From: Yanshouia hominis | GTDB lineage: Bacteria > Bacillota > Clostridia > Oscillospirales > Ruminococcaceae | Direction of reading: 5' to 3' | DNA length: 64,000 nt | NCBI GenBank assembly: GCA_014385025.1 | Contig: JACRTB010000008.1 | Span: forward strand, 95,598-159,597 | In this document: positions 40,494 to 49,752 of the stretch, one piece after another | Numbering within the stretch: the first letter of the stretch is position 1 | Layout: every line of letters begins with the position of its first letter | The notes under the pieces: model-generated | The model's database searches: none | The model's input: the letters and a program-made list of their open reading frames with translations, nothing else | Told to the model about the DNA's origin: nothing | Made by a program: the position numbers and the translations under genes

Positions 40494-41363
40494 ATGAATA
40501 AAACAACCAGACTTAAGCAGCTGATACTTGATAAAAGGATACTTATCATGCCCGGCGCTTACGACGCTATCAGCGCGAAGCTTATTGAAAAAGCGGGCTT
40601 TTCGGCGTTGCAATGCACCGGATATGGAATAGCCGGTAGCTTACTGGGAAAGCCGGATGTGGGTATACTTTCCTTTGACAAAATGCTCGAACAGACCCAC
40701 GCTATCTGTAAGGCTGTCAATATCCCCGTCATGGCGGACGGCGACACAGGATTCGGCAACGTTGTGAACGTCTGCCACACAGTTGAATGCTTTGAGGAGG
40801 CCGGCGCGGCCGGTATAAACCTTGAGGATCAGGTGTTCCCTAAGCGATGTGGTCATATGAACGGTAAGCAGGTGATTTCACGCGAGGAGATGGCGGCGAA
40901 GATACGCGCCGCGCGCTACTCTGCAAAAGATCCCGATTTCGTTATAAACGCCCGCACCGATTCAATAGCGGTATATGGCGTGGATGAAGCCATTATCCGC
41001 GGCAACATGTATGCCGAGGCGGGGGCCACGCTGATATTCGTCGAGGCACCCAACAGCGAGGAGGATATCAAGCGCGTTATAAGAGAGATAAAGGCCCCTG
41101 TAAGCATCAATATGTGTGTGGGCGGAAAGACTCCGATAGTGTCATACAAAACGCTTGAGGAGTGGGGCGCGGCCAGAGTCAGCGCACCTGTCACCACACT
41201 GTTCGGGGCATATCGCGGCATGGAAAAGGCCTTGAAGGCGATGATGGAGGAGGGGGTGGATCCCTCTGCCAATCACCCTGAGCTGGTTTGTAGCTTTGGC
41301 GAATATACCGATATGATAGGCCTGCCTGAGGTAGAAAAGATAAGAGAGATGTTTAAGGCCTGA
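40494..41363 (+). CDS. isocitrate lyase/PEP mutase superfamily lyase (copy 1)
   Basis: These Mg2+-dependent enzymes cleave C-C bonds of 2-hydroxy di- or tricarboxylates (2-methylisocitrate, 2,3-dimethylmalate) or C-P bonds. The 289 residues show IMPGAYDAISAKLIEKAGF, MADGDTGFGN with metal-binding Asp residues, INLEDQVFPKRCGH carrying the catalytic KRCGH loop of C-C lyases, and INARTDS. The Cys in KRCGH argues against a PEP mutase. First gene of a cluster with AGGAGG upstream. Substrate is unknown; 2-methylcitrate genes are absent nearby. Confidence 0.85.
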   Translation: MNKTTRLKQLILDKRILIMPGAYDAISAKLIEKAGFSALQCTGYGIAGSLLGKPDVGILSFDKMLEQTHAICKAVNIPVMADGDTGFGNVVNVCHTVECFEEAGAAGINLEDQVFPKRCGHMNGKQVISREEMAAKIRAARYSAKDPDFVINARTDSIAVYGVDEAIIRGNMYAEAGATLIFVEAPNSEEDIKRVIREIKAPVSINMCVGGKTPIVSYKTLEEWGAARVSAPVTTLFGAYRGMEKALKAMMEEGVDPSANHPELVCSFGEYTDMIGLPEVEKIREMFKA

Positions 41364-41391
41364 GGCTTTTACTAAAGGAGTGTTGCGAAAA

Positions 41392-42063
41392 ATGTACAGC
41401 AAAAAGCCCGTTGCTAAATATCAGTATAACGACCCCGAACCCGCTGAACTGGCGCAGGTTTTATCGCCGGAACACACGGCGCTAATAATCATCGATATGC
41501 AAAACGATTTTGCAAGCGACAAGGGCAAGTTCGCTCTCGGTGGCAGAGACAGCACAGCGGTGAAAAGCATAATTCCCGCCTGTCAAAGGTTGCTTATGGC
41601 GGCGCGTAATGCCGGAGTCTTTGTGGTACATATCCAGCAGACCACGTTGCCCGACGGGCAGAGCGACAACGGCGGCTGGCTGGCGTTTAAGACCCGCGAC
41701 GGAAAATCGCCGACTTATGGCGAAATAGGCAGCTGGGGCTGGGAACATGTTGACGAGCTGAAGCCCTGCGGCGGTGAGCCTGTGGTGACAAAGTTTAGGC
41801 CCGACGCATTTTTAAATACCCCGCTCGATATGCTGCTGCACTCAAACAAGATAGAATCTGTCGTGTGCTGCGGCTGCACCACCGAGGGTTGCGTTATGGC
41901 CACGGTGATGGGGGCGGCGTTTCACGACTACTACACCTGCGTGGCCGAGGACGCGGTGGCGACCTCGGTTGACGGGGCGCATGAACACGCCATATGGCTG
42001 ATGAAAAAAAGATACATAGTAAGAAACGTTGAAGAAATAATCGGATGCTGGCAGAAGCACTGA
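41392..42063 (+). CDS. isochorismatase-like cysteine hydrolase
   Basis: Members cleave amides (nicotinamidase, maleamate amidase, carbamoylsarcosine amidase, ureidoacrylate amidase) or vinyl ethers. The 223 residues carry the catalytic triad Asp in LIIIDMQNDF, Lys in VVTKFRPDAFLNT and Cys in CCGCTTEGCVMATVM, with the characteristic cis-peptide region before it. The Cys favours amidase over true isochorismatase activity. Placed between two lyases of one superfamily, it may release a dicarboxylic acid from an imported amide. ATG 41392 lies 11 bases from AAAGGAG; GTG 41380 is an alternative. Confidence 0.87.
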   Translation: MYSKKPVAKYQYNDPEPAELAQVLSPEHTALIIIDMQNDFASDKGKFALGGRDSTAVKSIIPACQRLLMAARNAGVFVVHIQQTTLPDGQSDNGGWLAFKTRDGKSPTYGEIGSWGWEHVDELKPCGGEPVVTKFRPDAFLNTPLDMLLHSNKIESVVCCGCTTEGCVMATVMGAAFHDYYTCVAEDAVATSVDGAHEHAIWLMKKRYIVRNVEEIIGCWQKH

Positions 42064-42124
42064 GACAGATAACATAGCACATAGCAAAAATTTTATATAA
42101 AACGAAAGGACAGTGGACGAAAAA

Positions 42125-42985
42125 ATGAGAAGCTGTGAAAAATTCAGGGCGCTGCTGGCCGGGCCGAATCTCATACAGATACCGGGTGTCTACGACTGTA
42201 TCACCGCCATGATGGTGGAGCAGACAGGCTTTCCGGCGGTGTATCTCACCGGTTCGGGAATGTCGCTCACGCTGACGGGTCAGCCCGATCTCAACACCGT
42301 CAGCTATCTTGAGCTACGTCAGATCGTGCAGAACATCAGAGGCGCGGTGGAAATTCCGATGGTGGTCGATATTGACACCGGCTTTGGAGCGCCGCTCAAT
42401 CTTTACAGGCTGGTAAAGGAATTTGAGCGCATGGACATTGCCGCAGTGCAGATAGAGGATCAGCGCAACCCTAAAAAGTGCGGCCATGAGATGGGCCGAA
42501 AGCTCGTTGAGACAGATGAGATGGTACGGCGCATAAAAACTATCTACGACAACCGTGAGAAAAATGGCATAGTTATAGTTGCCAGAACTGACGCCAGAAC
42601 AGGCATGGGAGTTGATGAGGCCATAAGGCGCGCCAATATCTATCTTGAGGCGGGAGCCGACGTTGCCTTTGTGGAAAGCCCCGAGAGCTTCGACGAGGTG
42701 AAAAAGATAGCGGCCGAGGTAAAGGGCCCTGTGCTTTTCAACAACGTCGAGGGAGGGCGCAGCCCGTTTCTTTCCTGCGAAGAGCTTGAGACCGCCGGCG
42801 TAAAATGCACTATATACCCGAACGCACTCACACGCGTAGTCACCAAAAAGTGTATGCAGTTGCTTGGCACCCTCAAAAAGAGCGGTACCACCGAGCCGAT
42901 GTGGAACGAGATGCTGTCGCACAAAGAGCTTTGGGGTATGTTCCACCACGACGAATGGGTAGCCATCGAGAACAAGTATATCTGA
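42125..42985 (+). CDS. isocitrate lyase/PEP mutase superfamily lyase (copy 2)
   Basis: A second, diverged member of 286 residues: IPGVYDCITAMMVEQTGFPA, VVDIDTGFGAP, VQIEDQRNPKKCGH with the catalytic KKCGH and VARTDARTGMGVDEA. It differs widely from copy 1 (for example TGSGMSLTLTGQPDLNTVSY), so the two probably act on different steps or stereoisomers rather than being a recent duplicate. The start is ATG 42125 with a distant AAAGGA; GTG 42113 is possible. Confidence 0.85.
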   Translation: MRSCEKFRALLAGPNLIQIPGVYDCITAMMVEQTGFPAVYLTGSGMSLTLTGQPDLNTVSYLELRQIVQNIRGAVEIPMVVDIDTGFGAPLNLYRLVKEFERMDIAAVQIEDQRNPKKCGHEMGRKLVETDEMVRRIKTIYDNREKNGIVIVARTDARTGMGVDEAIRRANIYLEAGADVAFVESPESFDEVKKIAAEVKGPVLFNNVEGGRSPFLSCEELETAGVKCTIYPNALTRVVTKKCMQLLGTLKKSGTTEPMWNEMLSHKELWGMFHHDEWVAIENKYI

Positions 42986-43045
42986 TAAACGTATGTGATA
43001 GCGCCAACGGCGCATTACAAAATAAATTGAGAGAGGAATAATGAA

Positions 43046-44089
43046 ATGAAAAGAACATTAGCAGTGATACTGTCTGTTGTCATGGTAGTTTCTCTTGCAG
43101 CCTGTGGCCAGTCAAGCGCACCCGCTTCGGTAGCTCCGGCGGCATCGGCCGCTCCCGCATCCTCCGCGGCCAAGCAGTCATATAATTACACATGGGGCGC
43201 ATGCAGCTCTTCCTCGGGCTATTACGCGCTCAACGTTGCAGTTTCTGATGTTATCAACAAAAACGTAGATAACGTTTCGGTGACCGTTATGGAGACCGGC
43301 GGCGGCGCTGAAAACCTTAAGTTTATAGGTGAGGGCCAGGTGCAGTTCGGCCAGACCTCTGTTCCCGATATCTATCTTGCCTCAAAGGGCATCGGCGCGT
43401 TCGAGGGCACTGCTCCCAACGAGAACGTCCGCTTAATGCTGTCGCTTCTGCCCAATGTATACTACTTTGTGGTTTCCACAGACAGTGGCATCAACAGCAT
43501 CTCCGATCTGCAAGGCAAAAAGTTCTCCCCCGGCAACACCAACAGCTCCTCCGAGCGCCTTGCCTACGCCATACTCGGCGCGCTCGGCGTTGAGCCCGAC
43601 TGGTATTACGCAAGCACCAGCGAGGCTGTTGACGCCATGAAGAACCGCCGCATCGACGGCTACATGAAGTCGGCCTCCACCAAAGCGATCGATTCCTCCA
43701 TCGCTGATGTAAAGACCTCTGTTGATGTAAAGATACTTTCTTTCACCAAGGAGGAGATAGAAAAGATACTCGCCGCATACCCCTACTACGCGTTTCAGGA
43801 TGTTGACGCCAGCATCTTCGGTCAAGAGGGTACCATAACCTCGATGACCTCGTTTTACTCCTACGGAATCTCCAAGGATGTTCCCGAGGATGTTGCCTAT
43901 AACGTTGTAAAGGCTCTCTGCGAGAACCAGACCTATCTTGAGGACGCTTATGCCGGCTTAAAGGGCTTTGACCCCGCCGAGATAACCGCCACTAACACCT
44001 CTGGTTATATTCATCCCGGAGTTATCAAGTATCTCAAGGAAAAGGGCTACACCATCAAGGACGAACAGATACCACCTGAAATGAAGTGA
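43046..44089 (+). CDS. TRAP transporter solute-binding lipoprotein, TAXI family
   Basis: A lipoprotein (lipobox SLAACGQ, then an Ala/Ser-rich linker) that captures the substrate for the TRAP permease. The 347 residues fit TAXI proteins: TWGACSSSSGYYALNVAVSD, VMETGGGAENLKFIGEGQVQ, LQGKKFSPGNTNSSSERLAY and a C-terminal HPGVIKYLKEKGY. Known or inferred TAXI ligands include glutamate and other dicarboxylates, which suits the neighbouring lyases. Confidence 0.92.
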   Translation: MKRTLAVILSVVMVVSLAACGQSSAPASVAPAASAAPASSAAKQSYNYTWGACSSSSGYYALNVAVSDVINKNVDNVSVTVMETGGGAENLKFIGEGQVQFGQTSVPDIYLASKGIGAFEGTAPNENVRLMLSLLPNVYYFVVSTDSGINSISDLQGKKFSPGNTNSSSERLAYAILGALGVEPDWYYASTSEAVDAMKNRRIDGYMKSASTKAIDSSIADVKTSVDVKILSFTKEEIEKILAAYPYYAFQDVDASIFGQEGTITSMTSFYSYGISKDVPEDVAYNVVKALCENQTYLEDAYAGLKGFDPAEITATNTSGYIHPGVIKYLKEKGYTIKDEQIPPEMK

Positions 44090-44176
44090 AACTGACTGCG
44101 GAGACGTGGAACAGCTTGAATATTTATCCAAAGAGGGAAGCTTCCACGGCTCCTCTCTGAGTTTTGGAGGTGCAAT

Positions 44177-46141
44177 ATGGCATATTTCGGCGATAAAGAA
44201 GACCAGGAGTTGATGAACGCTATAAAAAACGGCGAGGCTGACAAGCCCGCCGAGCCTGCTAAGCAAAACGGTCTGCTTGAAACGCTTATTCTGGCAATTT
44301 CGGTGGTTCTGGTGGCCTTTCAGCTCTACACCGCGTTTTTCGGCTCGTTTCAGAGCCTTATCCAGCGCCCTGTGCATGTGTGCTTGGGTGTGGCGCTGAT
44401 ATTTCTCTATCAGATAAAAAAGAACGACGTCAAAACGATAAGCAAAAAGCTCGATGTAGCCGTCTGCCTCGCGGCGATAGCGGTCGCCATCATAGGCGGC
44501 GCTTATATCGTTATGAACATGAAAGCGATAATGCATCCCAATTTCAGCATTTCGGCTTTTGAAGGCGTACTGGCTGTGCTGATGTTGCTGCTCATCATGG
44601 AATCCGCCCGCCGCTCGATAGGCGCTGCGATACCGGTCATGGCCATAATCGCCATCGCCTATGCGGTTTTCGGCAAAATGATACCCGGAACGTGGGGCCA
44701 TAACGGCATCGCGTTTAATAACCTGATAACCACGCTGGTCTATTCCGACCGCGGCATCTGGGGCTCCATCACGGGAACCTCGGCTACTATTATTGCGACC
44801 TTTGTGATATTCGGCTCGGTGCTGTTTTCTACCGGCGGCGGCCAGACCTTTATCGATGTTGCCAACGCCCTTACCGGCCGTTCCACCGGCGGCGCTGCCA
44901 AGCTTGCCACTATAGCGAGCGGACTCTTCGGCTCGGTATCCGGAAGCGCTGGCGCAAACGTGGCAACCACCGGCGCTTTTACCATCCCGATGATGAAGCG
45001 CTTGGGCTATAAGACGGAGTTCGCAGCGGCGGTTGAATGCTCGGCCTCCTCCGGCGGGCAGATAATGCCGCCTGTGATGGGAGCGGGAGCCTTCATCATG
45101 GCCGACCTGCTCGGCGCGCCCTATCTTACCATTGCGGCGGCGGCGATACTTCCTGCCATAATGTATTACTTCGGCGTGTTCTTCGCGATCGACTGCGCCG
45201 CCAGAAGATATCATTACAGTGGCTTAAACGAGGAAGACATGATCCCTCTAAAGGAAGTGCTCTACTACAAAAAGTCGCTGCCGGTGTTCCTGCCGCTTTT
45301 GCTGCTGATATTCTTCTTTATGCACGGCTATACGGCGGTCACTTGCGCCAGCTATTCGCTGATAGCGGTCGTGGTGCTGTTTATTGCGGTAGAGCCAAAG
45401 GAATATAAGCAGCGCCTGCATATGTTGTTCGACGGATTTGTGAGCTCCGCCAAGAGCATGCTTACCACGCTTTCGCTCATCGCTTGCGCGCAGATACTCG
45501 TCTGCCTTATCTCGGTCACCGGTATCGGTGTAAAGTTTTCCGGCCTCATCATGGAGCTCGGCGGAAACAATATGTTTCTAGCCGGAATTATGGCCATGAT
45601 CGCTACTATGATACTGGGCATGGGAATGCCAACTGTGGCGGCATATGTTCTGGCAGCCTCGGTTATTGCTCCTGCGCTTGTAAGAGTGGGCGTTGTGCCG
45701 ATAGCGGCTCATTTCTTCGTGTTCTATTACGCGATATTCGCGGGGCTCACTCCACCTGTCTGCGGAACAGTGTTCATCGGTTCGGCAATGGCCGGCTCAA
45801 ACTGGCTTAAAACCGCAAGATATGCCATGAGCATAAGCATAGGCGCTTTCGTGGTGCCGTTTATGTTCCTGTTTTCTCCTGCGCTGCTGCTGGTGGGAGC
45901 AAAGGCTGAGATAATCAGATGCTCGATAACCTGCTTAGCCGGCATGATAGCGCTGGCCTCCGCTGGAATGGGATTTCTGGTGCGCGAATTGAAGGTGTGG
46001 GAACGCACTGTTTTGGCCGCTATCGGCCTGCTGCTTATCGACCCTACCATTGCGACGGATATCCTCGGTGTAGGTGGCCTTGCCGTTATGGCTATTTTCG
46101 TTTGGCTCACCAATAGGAAAAGAACGCTATCCCCAGGATAA
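44177..46141 (+). CDS. TRAP transporter fused permease (DctQ-DctM type)
   Basis: The 654 residues join the small four-helix and large twelve-helix TRAP subunits in one chain, as usual with TAXI systems. Motifs include LMLLLIMESARRSIGAAIPV, LFGSVSGSAGANVATTGAFT, ASSGGQIMPPVMGAGAFIMA and MGMPTVAAYVLAASVIAPAL. Uptake is driven by Na+ or H+ gradients. Codon use (frequent ATA, lower GC) matches the cluster and differs from the flanking core genes. An IS remnant begins directly after the stop. Confidence 0.92.
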   Translation: MAYFGDKEDQELMNAIKNGEADKPAEPAKQNGLLETLILAISVVLVAFQLYTAFFGSFQSLIQRPVHVCLGVALIFLYQIKKNDVKTISKKLDVAVCLAAIAVAIIGGAYIVMNMKAIMHPNFSISAFEGVLAVLMLLLIMESARRSIGAAIPVMAIIAIAYAVFGKMIPGTWGHNGIAFNNLITTLVYSDRGIWGSITGTSATIIATFVIFGSVLFSTGGGQTFIDVANALTGRSTGGAAKLATIASGLFGSVSGSAGANVATTGAFTIPMMKRLGYKTEFAAAVECSASSGGQIMPPVMGAGAFIMADLLGAPYLTIAAAAILPAIMYYFGVFFAIDCAARRYHYSGLNEEDMIPLKEVLYYKKSLPVFLPLLLLIFFFMHGYTAVTCASYSLIAVVVLFIAVEPKEYKQRLHMLFDGFVSSAKSMLTTLSLIACAQILVCLISVTGIGVKFSGLIMELGGNNMFLAGIMAMIATMILGMGMPTVAAYVLAASVIAPALVRVGVVPIAAHFFVFYYAIFAGLTPPVCGTVFIGSAMAGSNWLKTARYAMSISIGAFVVPFMFLFSPALLLVGAKAEIIRCSITCLAGMIALASAGMGFLVRELKVWERTVLAAIGLLLIDPTIATDILGVGGLAVMAIFVWLTNRKRTLSPG

Positions 46142-46144
46142 GGT

Positions 46145-46500
46145 AAGATAAAGGACATGTTGACAAAGTAGCGCAAGGGGCCCCTATGTGGTATAATTTA
46201 AAAAGAGCTTAATTAGGAAATACACTCGCTGCCATTTTGGATGGTAGCGAGTGTATTTTCTGTATTCTGAACAAAATGGCGGTTTTGTTCAATCATTTAA
46301 AGTCAAGAGCGTAAGCGGTACTCGGCACTTATAGACCTTGTGCAATCCAACCGCCATCTCATATCTTAGTCACGTACGTAGACAAGTCCTTCCATGATAC
46401 GGCGAGCAGTACGATCCAGACCACCACTTCTTAGTACGGTGTAAGTACCGTCCCCACTCTCTTGAATGTCGGCATAGGCCTCCATAATGCCCCAAGGATG
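46145..46500 (-). mobile_element. 3' remnant of an insertion sequence
   Basis: On the minus strand a reading frame entering at about 46500 gives IMEAYADIQESGDGTYTVLR then SGGLDRTARRIMEGLVYVRD and stops at 46378-46376. It looks like a transposase C terminus, but I cannot name the family. The noncoding end continues to a likely element tip near 46160 (TTGTCAACATG on the minus strand). The 5' part is missing. Confidence 0.45.
46218..46259. terminator. hairpin inside the IS remnant, after the TRAP genes
   Basis: AATACACTCGCT and AGCGAGTGTATT with inner CCAT/ATGG pairs, then TTTC. It could end TRAP transcription. Confidence 0.65.
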
Positions 46501-46749
46501 GCCGATCGGCAGGGGGCGGCGGTTCTCGGGATGGTGGAAGACCGCGCAGGGGAAATTCTTTCCCGAGCAAAGGCGGCTTTGCCGGTCAGACGCGGTCCGG
46601 AGGGGGAATGGAATTCCCTTGCACTGCCGATGTCGATATGCAATATCTTGGTGAAAAGTATTCTAAAAAAGTGCGGCGAAGAGGCGATCGCTCTCGCCGG
46701 ACAGCTTCAGTGGCTGAATGATCAGTATCATTACAATTCAATTCATTAG
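46500..46749 (+). pseudogene. 5'-truncated gene upstream of the iron-type ABC genes
   Basis: A plus-strand frame in phase from about 46500 reads DRAGEILSRAKAALPVRRGP, then ILKKCGEEAIALAGQLQWLN, and ends at TAG 46747-46749, inside the ribosome site of the next gene. The tight junction suggests an operon partner whose beginning was replaced by the IS. I do not recognise the protein. Confidence 0.4.
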
Positions 46750-46759
46750 GAGGATTCTC

Positions 46760-47826
46760 ATGAAAACAACAAAGATCGTATCTCTTTTTCTTGCTGTACT
46801 GACGGCTCTTTCGGTGAGTGCATGCGGCGTATCCGGGCAGAGCGCCTCTTCCTTTGCCGCAGACAGTGCGCCTGCCCCGTCCACCGCCTCTTTCGTGGCA
46901 GAACCATCTGCGCCGACAGCGCCCAAGGGAACATTTACCGTCTACACCTCGGTTCCGGCAGGATCTGATGGACGCCTATAAACTGGCCTTTGAGAAGAAA
47001 TATCCCGAGGTAGAGGTGAATGTTTACCGCGCCATCAGCGGAGAGGTCCTGACTAAGCTCAAGACCGAGAAGGAAGCCCAGCAGGTTTCGGTCGATGTCG
47101 TTTGGGTAGCAGATTTTTCATCGGCCAACAGCCTGAAGGAGCTGGATCTTCTGGCAAAATATGATTCTGCTGAGGGCGCGGCAATCGACCCCGCGTTCAA
47201 GGACAGCGAGGGCTATTATTACGGATCCCGCATCATTAACATGGTGCTACAATACCGCCATTCAGGCGCCCGATTCCTGGAAGGATCTTCTCTCGCCCGA
47301 GTTTTTCGGCCAGGTCGGCCTGCCCGGCGTCAGCAGCGGCTCCGCATTCCAGTTCATCGGTGTATTGGCCGGGAACGTCGACTTCGGCTGGGATTATTTC
47401 CGTGAACTCAAGGCGAACGGTGGAATGCAGTTTAAGGCGAACAAGGATGTGTTACAGTGGATCGCCACCGGAGAGATCCTTGCCGGGCCGGTGCTCGATT
47501 ACATGGTGACCGATATGAAGAAGCAGGGTTTTCCCGTTGATTTCGTAATTCCTACCGAGGGCGCAGTGGCGGTCGCCTCTCCGATCGCGATCCTCAACGA
47601 TTGTAAAAGCCCCGAACTTGCCGCCCTGTTTATCGAGTACACCCTTTCGCAGGAAGGTCAGGAGTTGCTTGTTTCGATGAACACCACCCCCGTTCGCAAA
47701 GGGATCGAGACTCCGGACGATGTGCTTTCCCTTGACGACATCACGGTAATGGCGGAAAACAAGGAATACCTCTCCGGTAATACCAGTGAGATCAAGGAAA
47801 CCTTCCAGTCGATCTTTTCGGAGTAA
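46760..47826 (+). pseudogene. iron(III)-type ABC substrate-binding protein, two frameshifts
   Basis: A lipoprotein signal (LSVSACGVSG) leads into TFTVYTSVP; an extra G near 46959 shifts the frame to LMDAYKLAFEKKYPEVEVNV and VDVVWVADFSSANSLKELD; a two-base loss near 47248 shifts it again to CYNTAIQAPDSWKDLLSPEF and onward to the natural end. The composite matches the FbpA/AfuA-like family (iron(III), also phosphonate or spermidine relatives). Ribosome site and length are otherwise intact, so decay is recent. Confidence 0.85.
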
Positions 47827-47831
47827 GCACA

Positions 47832-49065
47832 TGGGATTTAAGTCGATCGGCGCCCGGCTGATTACCGTGGCCTGCGTTGGATTGCTGCTTCTCCTAATCG
47901 GATATCCGCCGCGCATCATCCTGATGCGCAGCGTTTCGGGAGACGGTTTCACACTGGAGCATTACCGCAGCGCCTTTTCCAATCCCAAAAATTTTGAGGA
48001 GATCTGCAACAACCTGTTTGTTTCTTCGGCTGCAACCGTTCTTTCCACCCTCATCGGCCGTGCGGTCGCCTGGCTGGTTTCGCGAACCGATCTCGGAATG
48101 CGCAAGATTATTCACCTTTTGATGCTGACCCATTTTTTCATCCCTCCCTTCATTTCGGCGATGGCATGTCAGCAGCTTCTCGGGCCGGTAGGTCTTATCA
48201 ACAAGTGGTATATGCAAATCAGCGGATCGACCGATCCGCTGATTCATATCTACGGCCAGAGCGGTGTGCTCTTTGTCTTTACCCTCAGCGGCTCGGTTTT
48301 AATGTATATGGTGGTGATCAACAGCTTTCAAAAGGTACAGGCCTCTTTGGAGGAAGCTGCGATCATCACCGGGGCGGGAGCGTTGCGCACCCTACGGGAT
48401 ATCACCCTGCCGGTACCTGGCCCAAGCGTTCTTTCCGCGATGATTCTTGTGTTTATGTCGAATATCTCAAATTACGGTGCCCCCTCGGCGCTGGGGTATC
48501 ATGTTTCCTATCATACCCTGACCACCAGGATCTATGAGGTTTTGCAGGATTTTTCCCTGCAAAACAATATGGAGGTCGCCGCTGCACTTTCCATGCTTTT
48601 GGTCGCGGTGGCGATGCTTTCTCTGGTCGGCAAGGAGTGCCTGCTTACCGGAAAAGGCTTTGCGGTGGTTACCGGGAAGGCGGAACAGCCTACTCGCACC
48701 CGCCTTGGAATATTGCGCCTTCCCATTACAACGCTCACCTGCATTTGCGGGTTGATGCTTTCGGCAGCACCGTTCCTTTCGATTCTGGCGACCTCGCTGA
48801 CCAGAGCCTATGGTCTTCCCTTTAGCGCCGCGAACTTTACCCTGAATAACTACCACACGGTTCTTTTTGCAATGCCGGCTTTTGGCAGAGCAATGCGAAA
48901 CAGCATGTTTTTGGCGTTCAGTACGGGGGGATCGCCGTCGGACATGGCTTTCTGGCCGCCTATCTTTGCGTGATGACTCCCTTTCGCTGGAAGCGCCAGC
49001 TCGAGATGCTGATCACCCTGCCAAGCGCCATCCCCGGTACGGTCATGGCTGTATTTTGGAAGTGT
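47832..49065 (+). pseudogene. iron(III)-type ABC permease, frameshifted and truncated
   Basis: A FbpB-like double-length permease: MGFKSIGARLITVACVGLLL, many hydrophobic segments, EEAAIITGAGALRTLRDITL (first EAA loop). At about 48920 a frameshift moves the sequence to GIAVGHGFLAAYLCVMTPFR and MLITLPSAIPGTVMAVFW, after which all similarity stops near 49065. The second EAA loop and the ATPase gene are missing. With the damaged binding protein, the transporter cannot work. Confidence 0.85.
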
Positions 49066-49440
49066 GCGTCCCTGTCATGTTTGATGGCAAAAACTTTCGC
49101 AAGGGAAACACTGCCGAAAATCTCATAAAGGCAGCGAAAGTGCTAAACGCCCCTTGGCGTATGAGGCAGAAGAAAGAAGATATTTATTGGGCAGAAAAAA
49201 GGAACTGTTCAACAACAGCAGTATTCCGCAGCATTAAATTGAAATAATTGCCCAGTGCATTTTCCACGATATTCTTGCGCTCCGTGAGAGTGAGGAAGGG
49301 CAAAGAGAGTTCGCGGAGTAGAAAGCACAGCAGGCAGAGAAGGCGAATAAAAACATCACACCTCAAACAGCAGAATAGCATGGAAACAGGCAGGATGGTC
49401 CAACAATGGGCAGCCCTGCCTATTTTTTATTTGCAGATTT
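49066..49440 (+). pseudogene. scraps of integrative-element genes next to tRNA-Leu
   Basis: Immediately after the broken permease one frame reads VPVMFDGKNFRKGNTAENLI and KAAKVLNAPWRMRQKKEDIY, ending at 49247; another then reads ILALRESEEGQREFAE. Both look like coding ends from mobile elements of Clostridia, but I cannot name them. AGGCAGG/CCTGCCT followed by ATTTTTT near 49387-49434 may be their terminator. Confidence 0.4.
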
Positions 49441-49531
49441 TCTTTTTCTCGGTCCCCTCGGTTTGGATTCGGAACGCCTGATTACTCCGTTTGGAAAATA
49501 GGTGTTCTCATACCTATTGAAATAAACAAAT

Positions 49532-49572
49532 AATCCGAACCCGTCTCCTACAAGGAAGATTTGGTTCGGATT
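49532..49572 (-). terminator. terminator of tRNA-Leu
   Basis: AATCCGAACC and GGTTCGGATT flank a 21-base loop; on the minus strand it is followed by ATTTGTTTATTT, starting 10 bases after the tRNA CCA. Confidence 0.7.
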
Positions 49573-49581
49573 ATATTGGTT

Positions 49582-49663
49582 TGGTGCGGAAGATGGGACT
49601 TGAACCCACACACCGAGGTACCGGCTCCTAAGACCGGCGCGTCTGCCATTCCGCCACTTCCGC
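49582..49663 (-). tRNA. tRNA-Leu (anticodon UAG), CCA encoded
   Basis: The minus strand folds into a leucine tRNA: acceptor GCGGAAG with CTTCCGC, D-arm GGCGGAATGGCAGACGC, anticodon stem CCGGT/GCCGG around CTTAGGA (anticodon TAG), a variable arm with ACCTCGGTGT, T-loop GGTTCAAGTCC, and an encoded CCA. Island scraps begin on its 3' side, consistent with use as an integration site. Confidence 0.95.
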
Positions 49664-49752
49664 GTGTTGGCTGCCGCGCGTCATATCCCACGCGGCAGCG
49701 ATCATATTCTAGCATGGAAATTCCCGACTTGTCAAATAAAACCCGGGAATCT

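Noticed and set aside
46718..46981. Short complete lipoprotein of 74 residues
   Set aside because: The sequence continues in another frame into a standard binding protein, so the stop is due to a frameshift.
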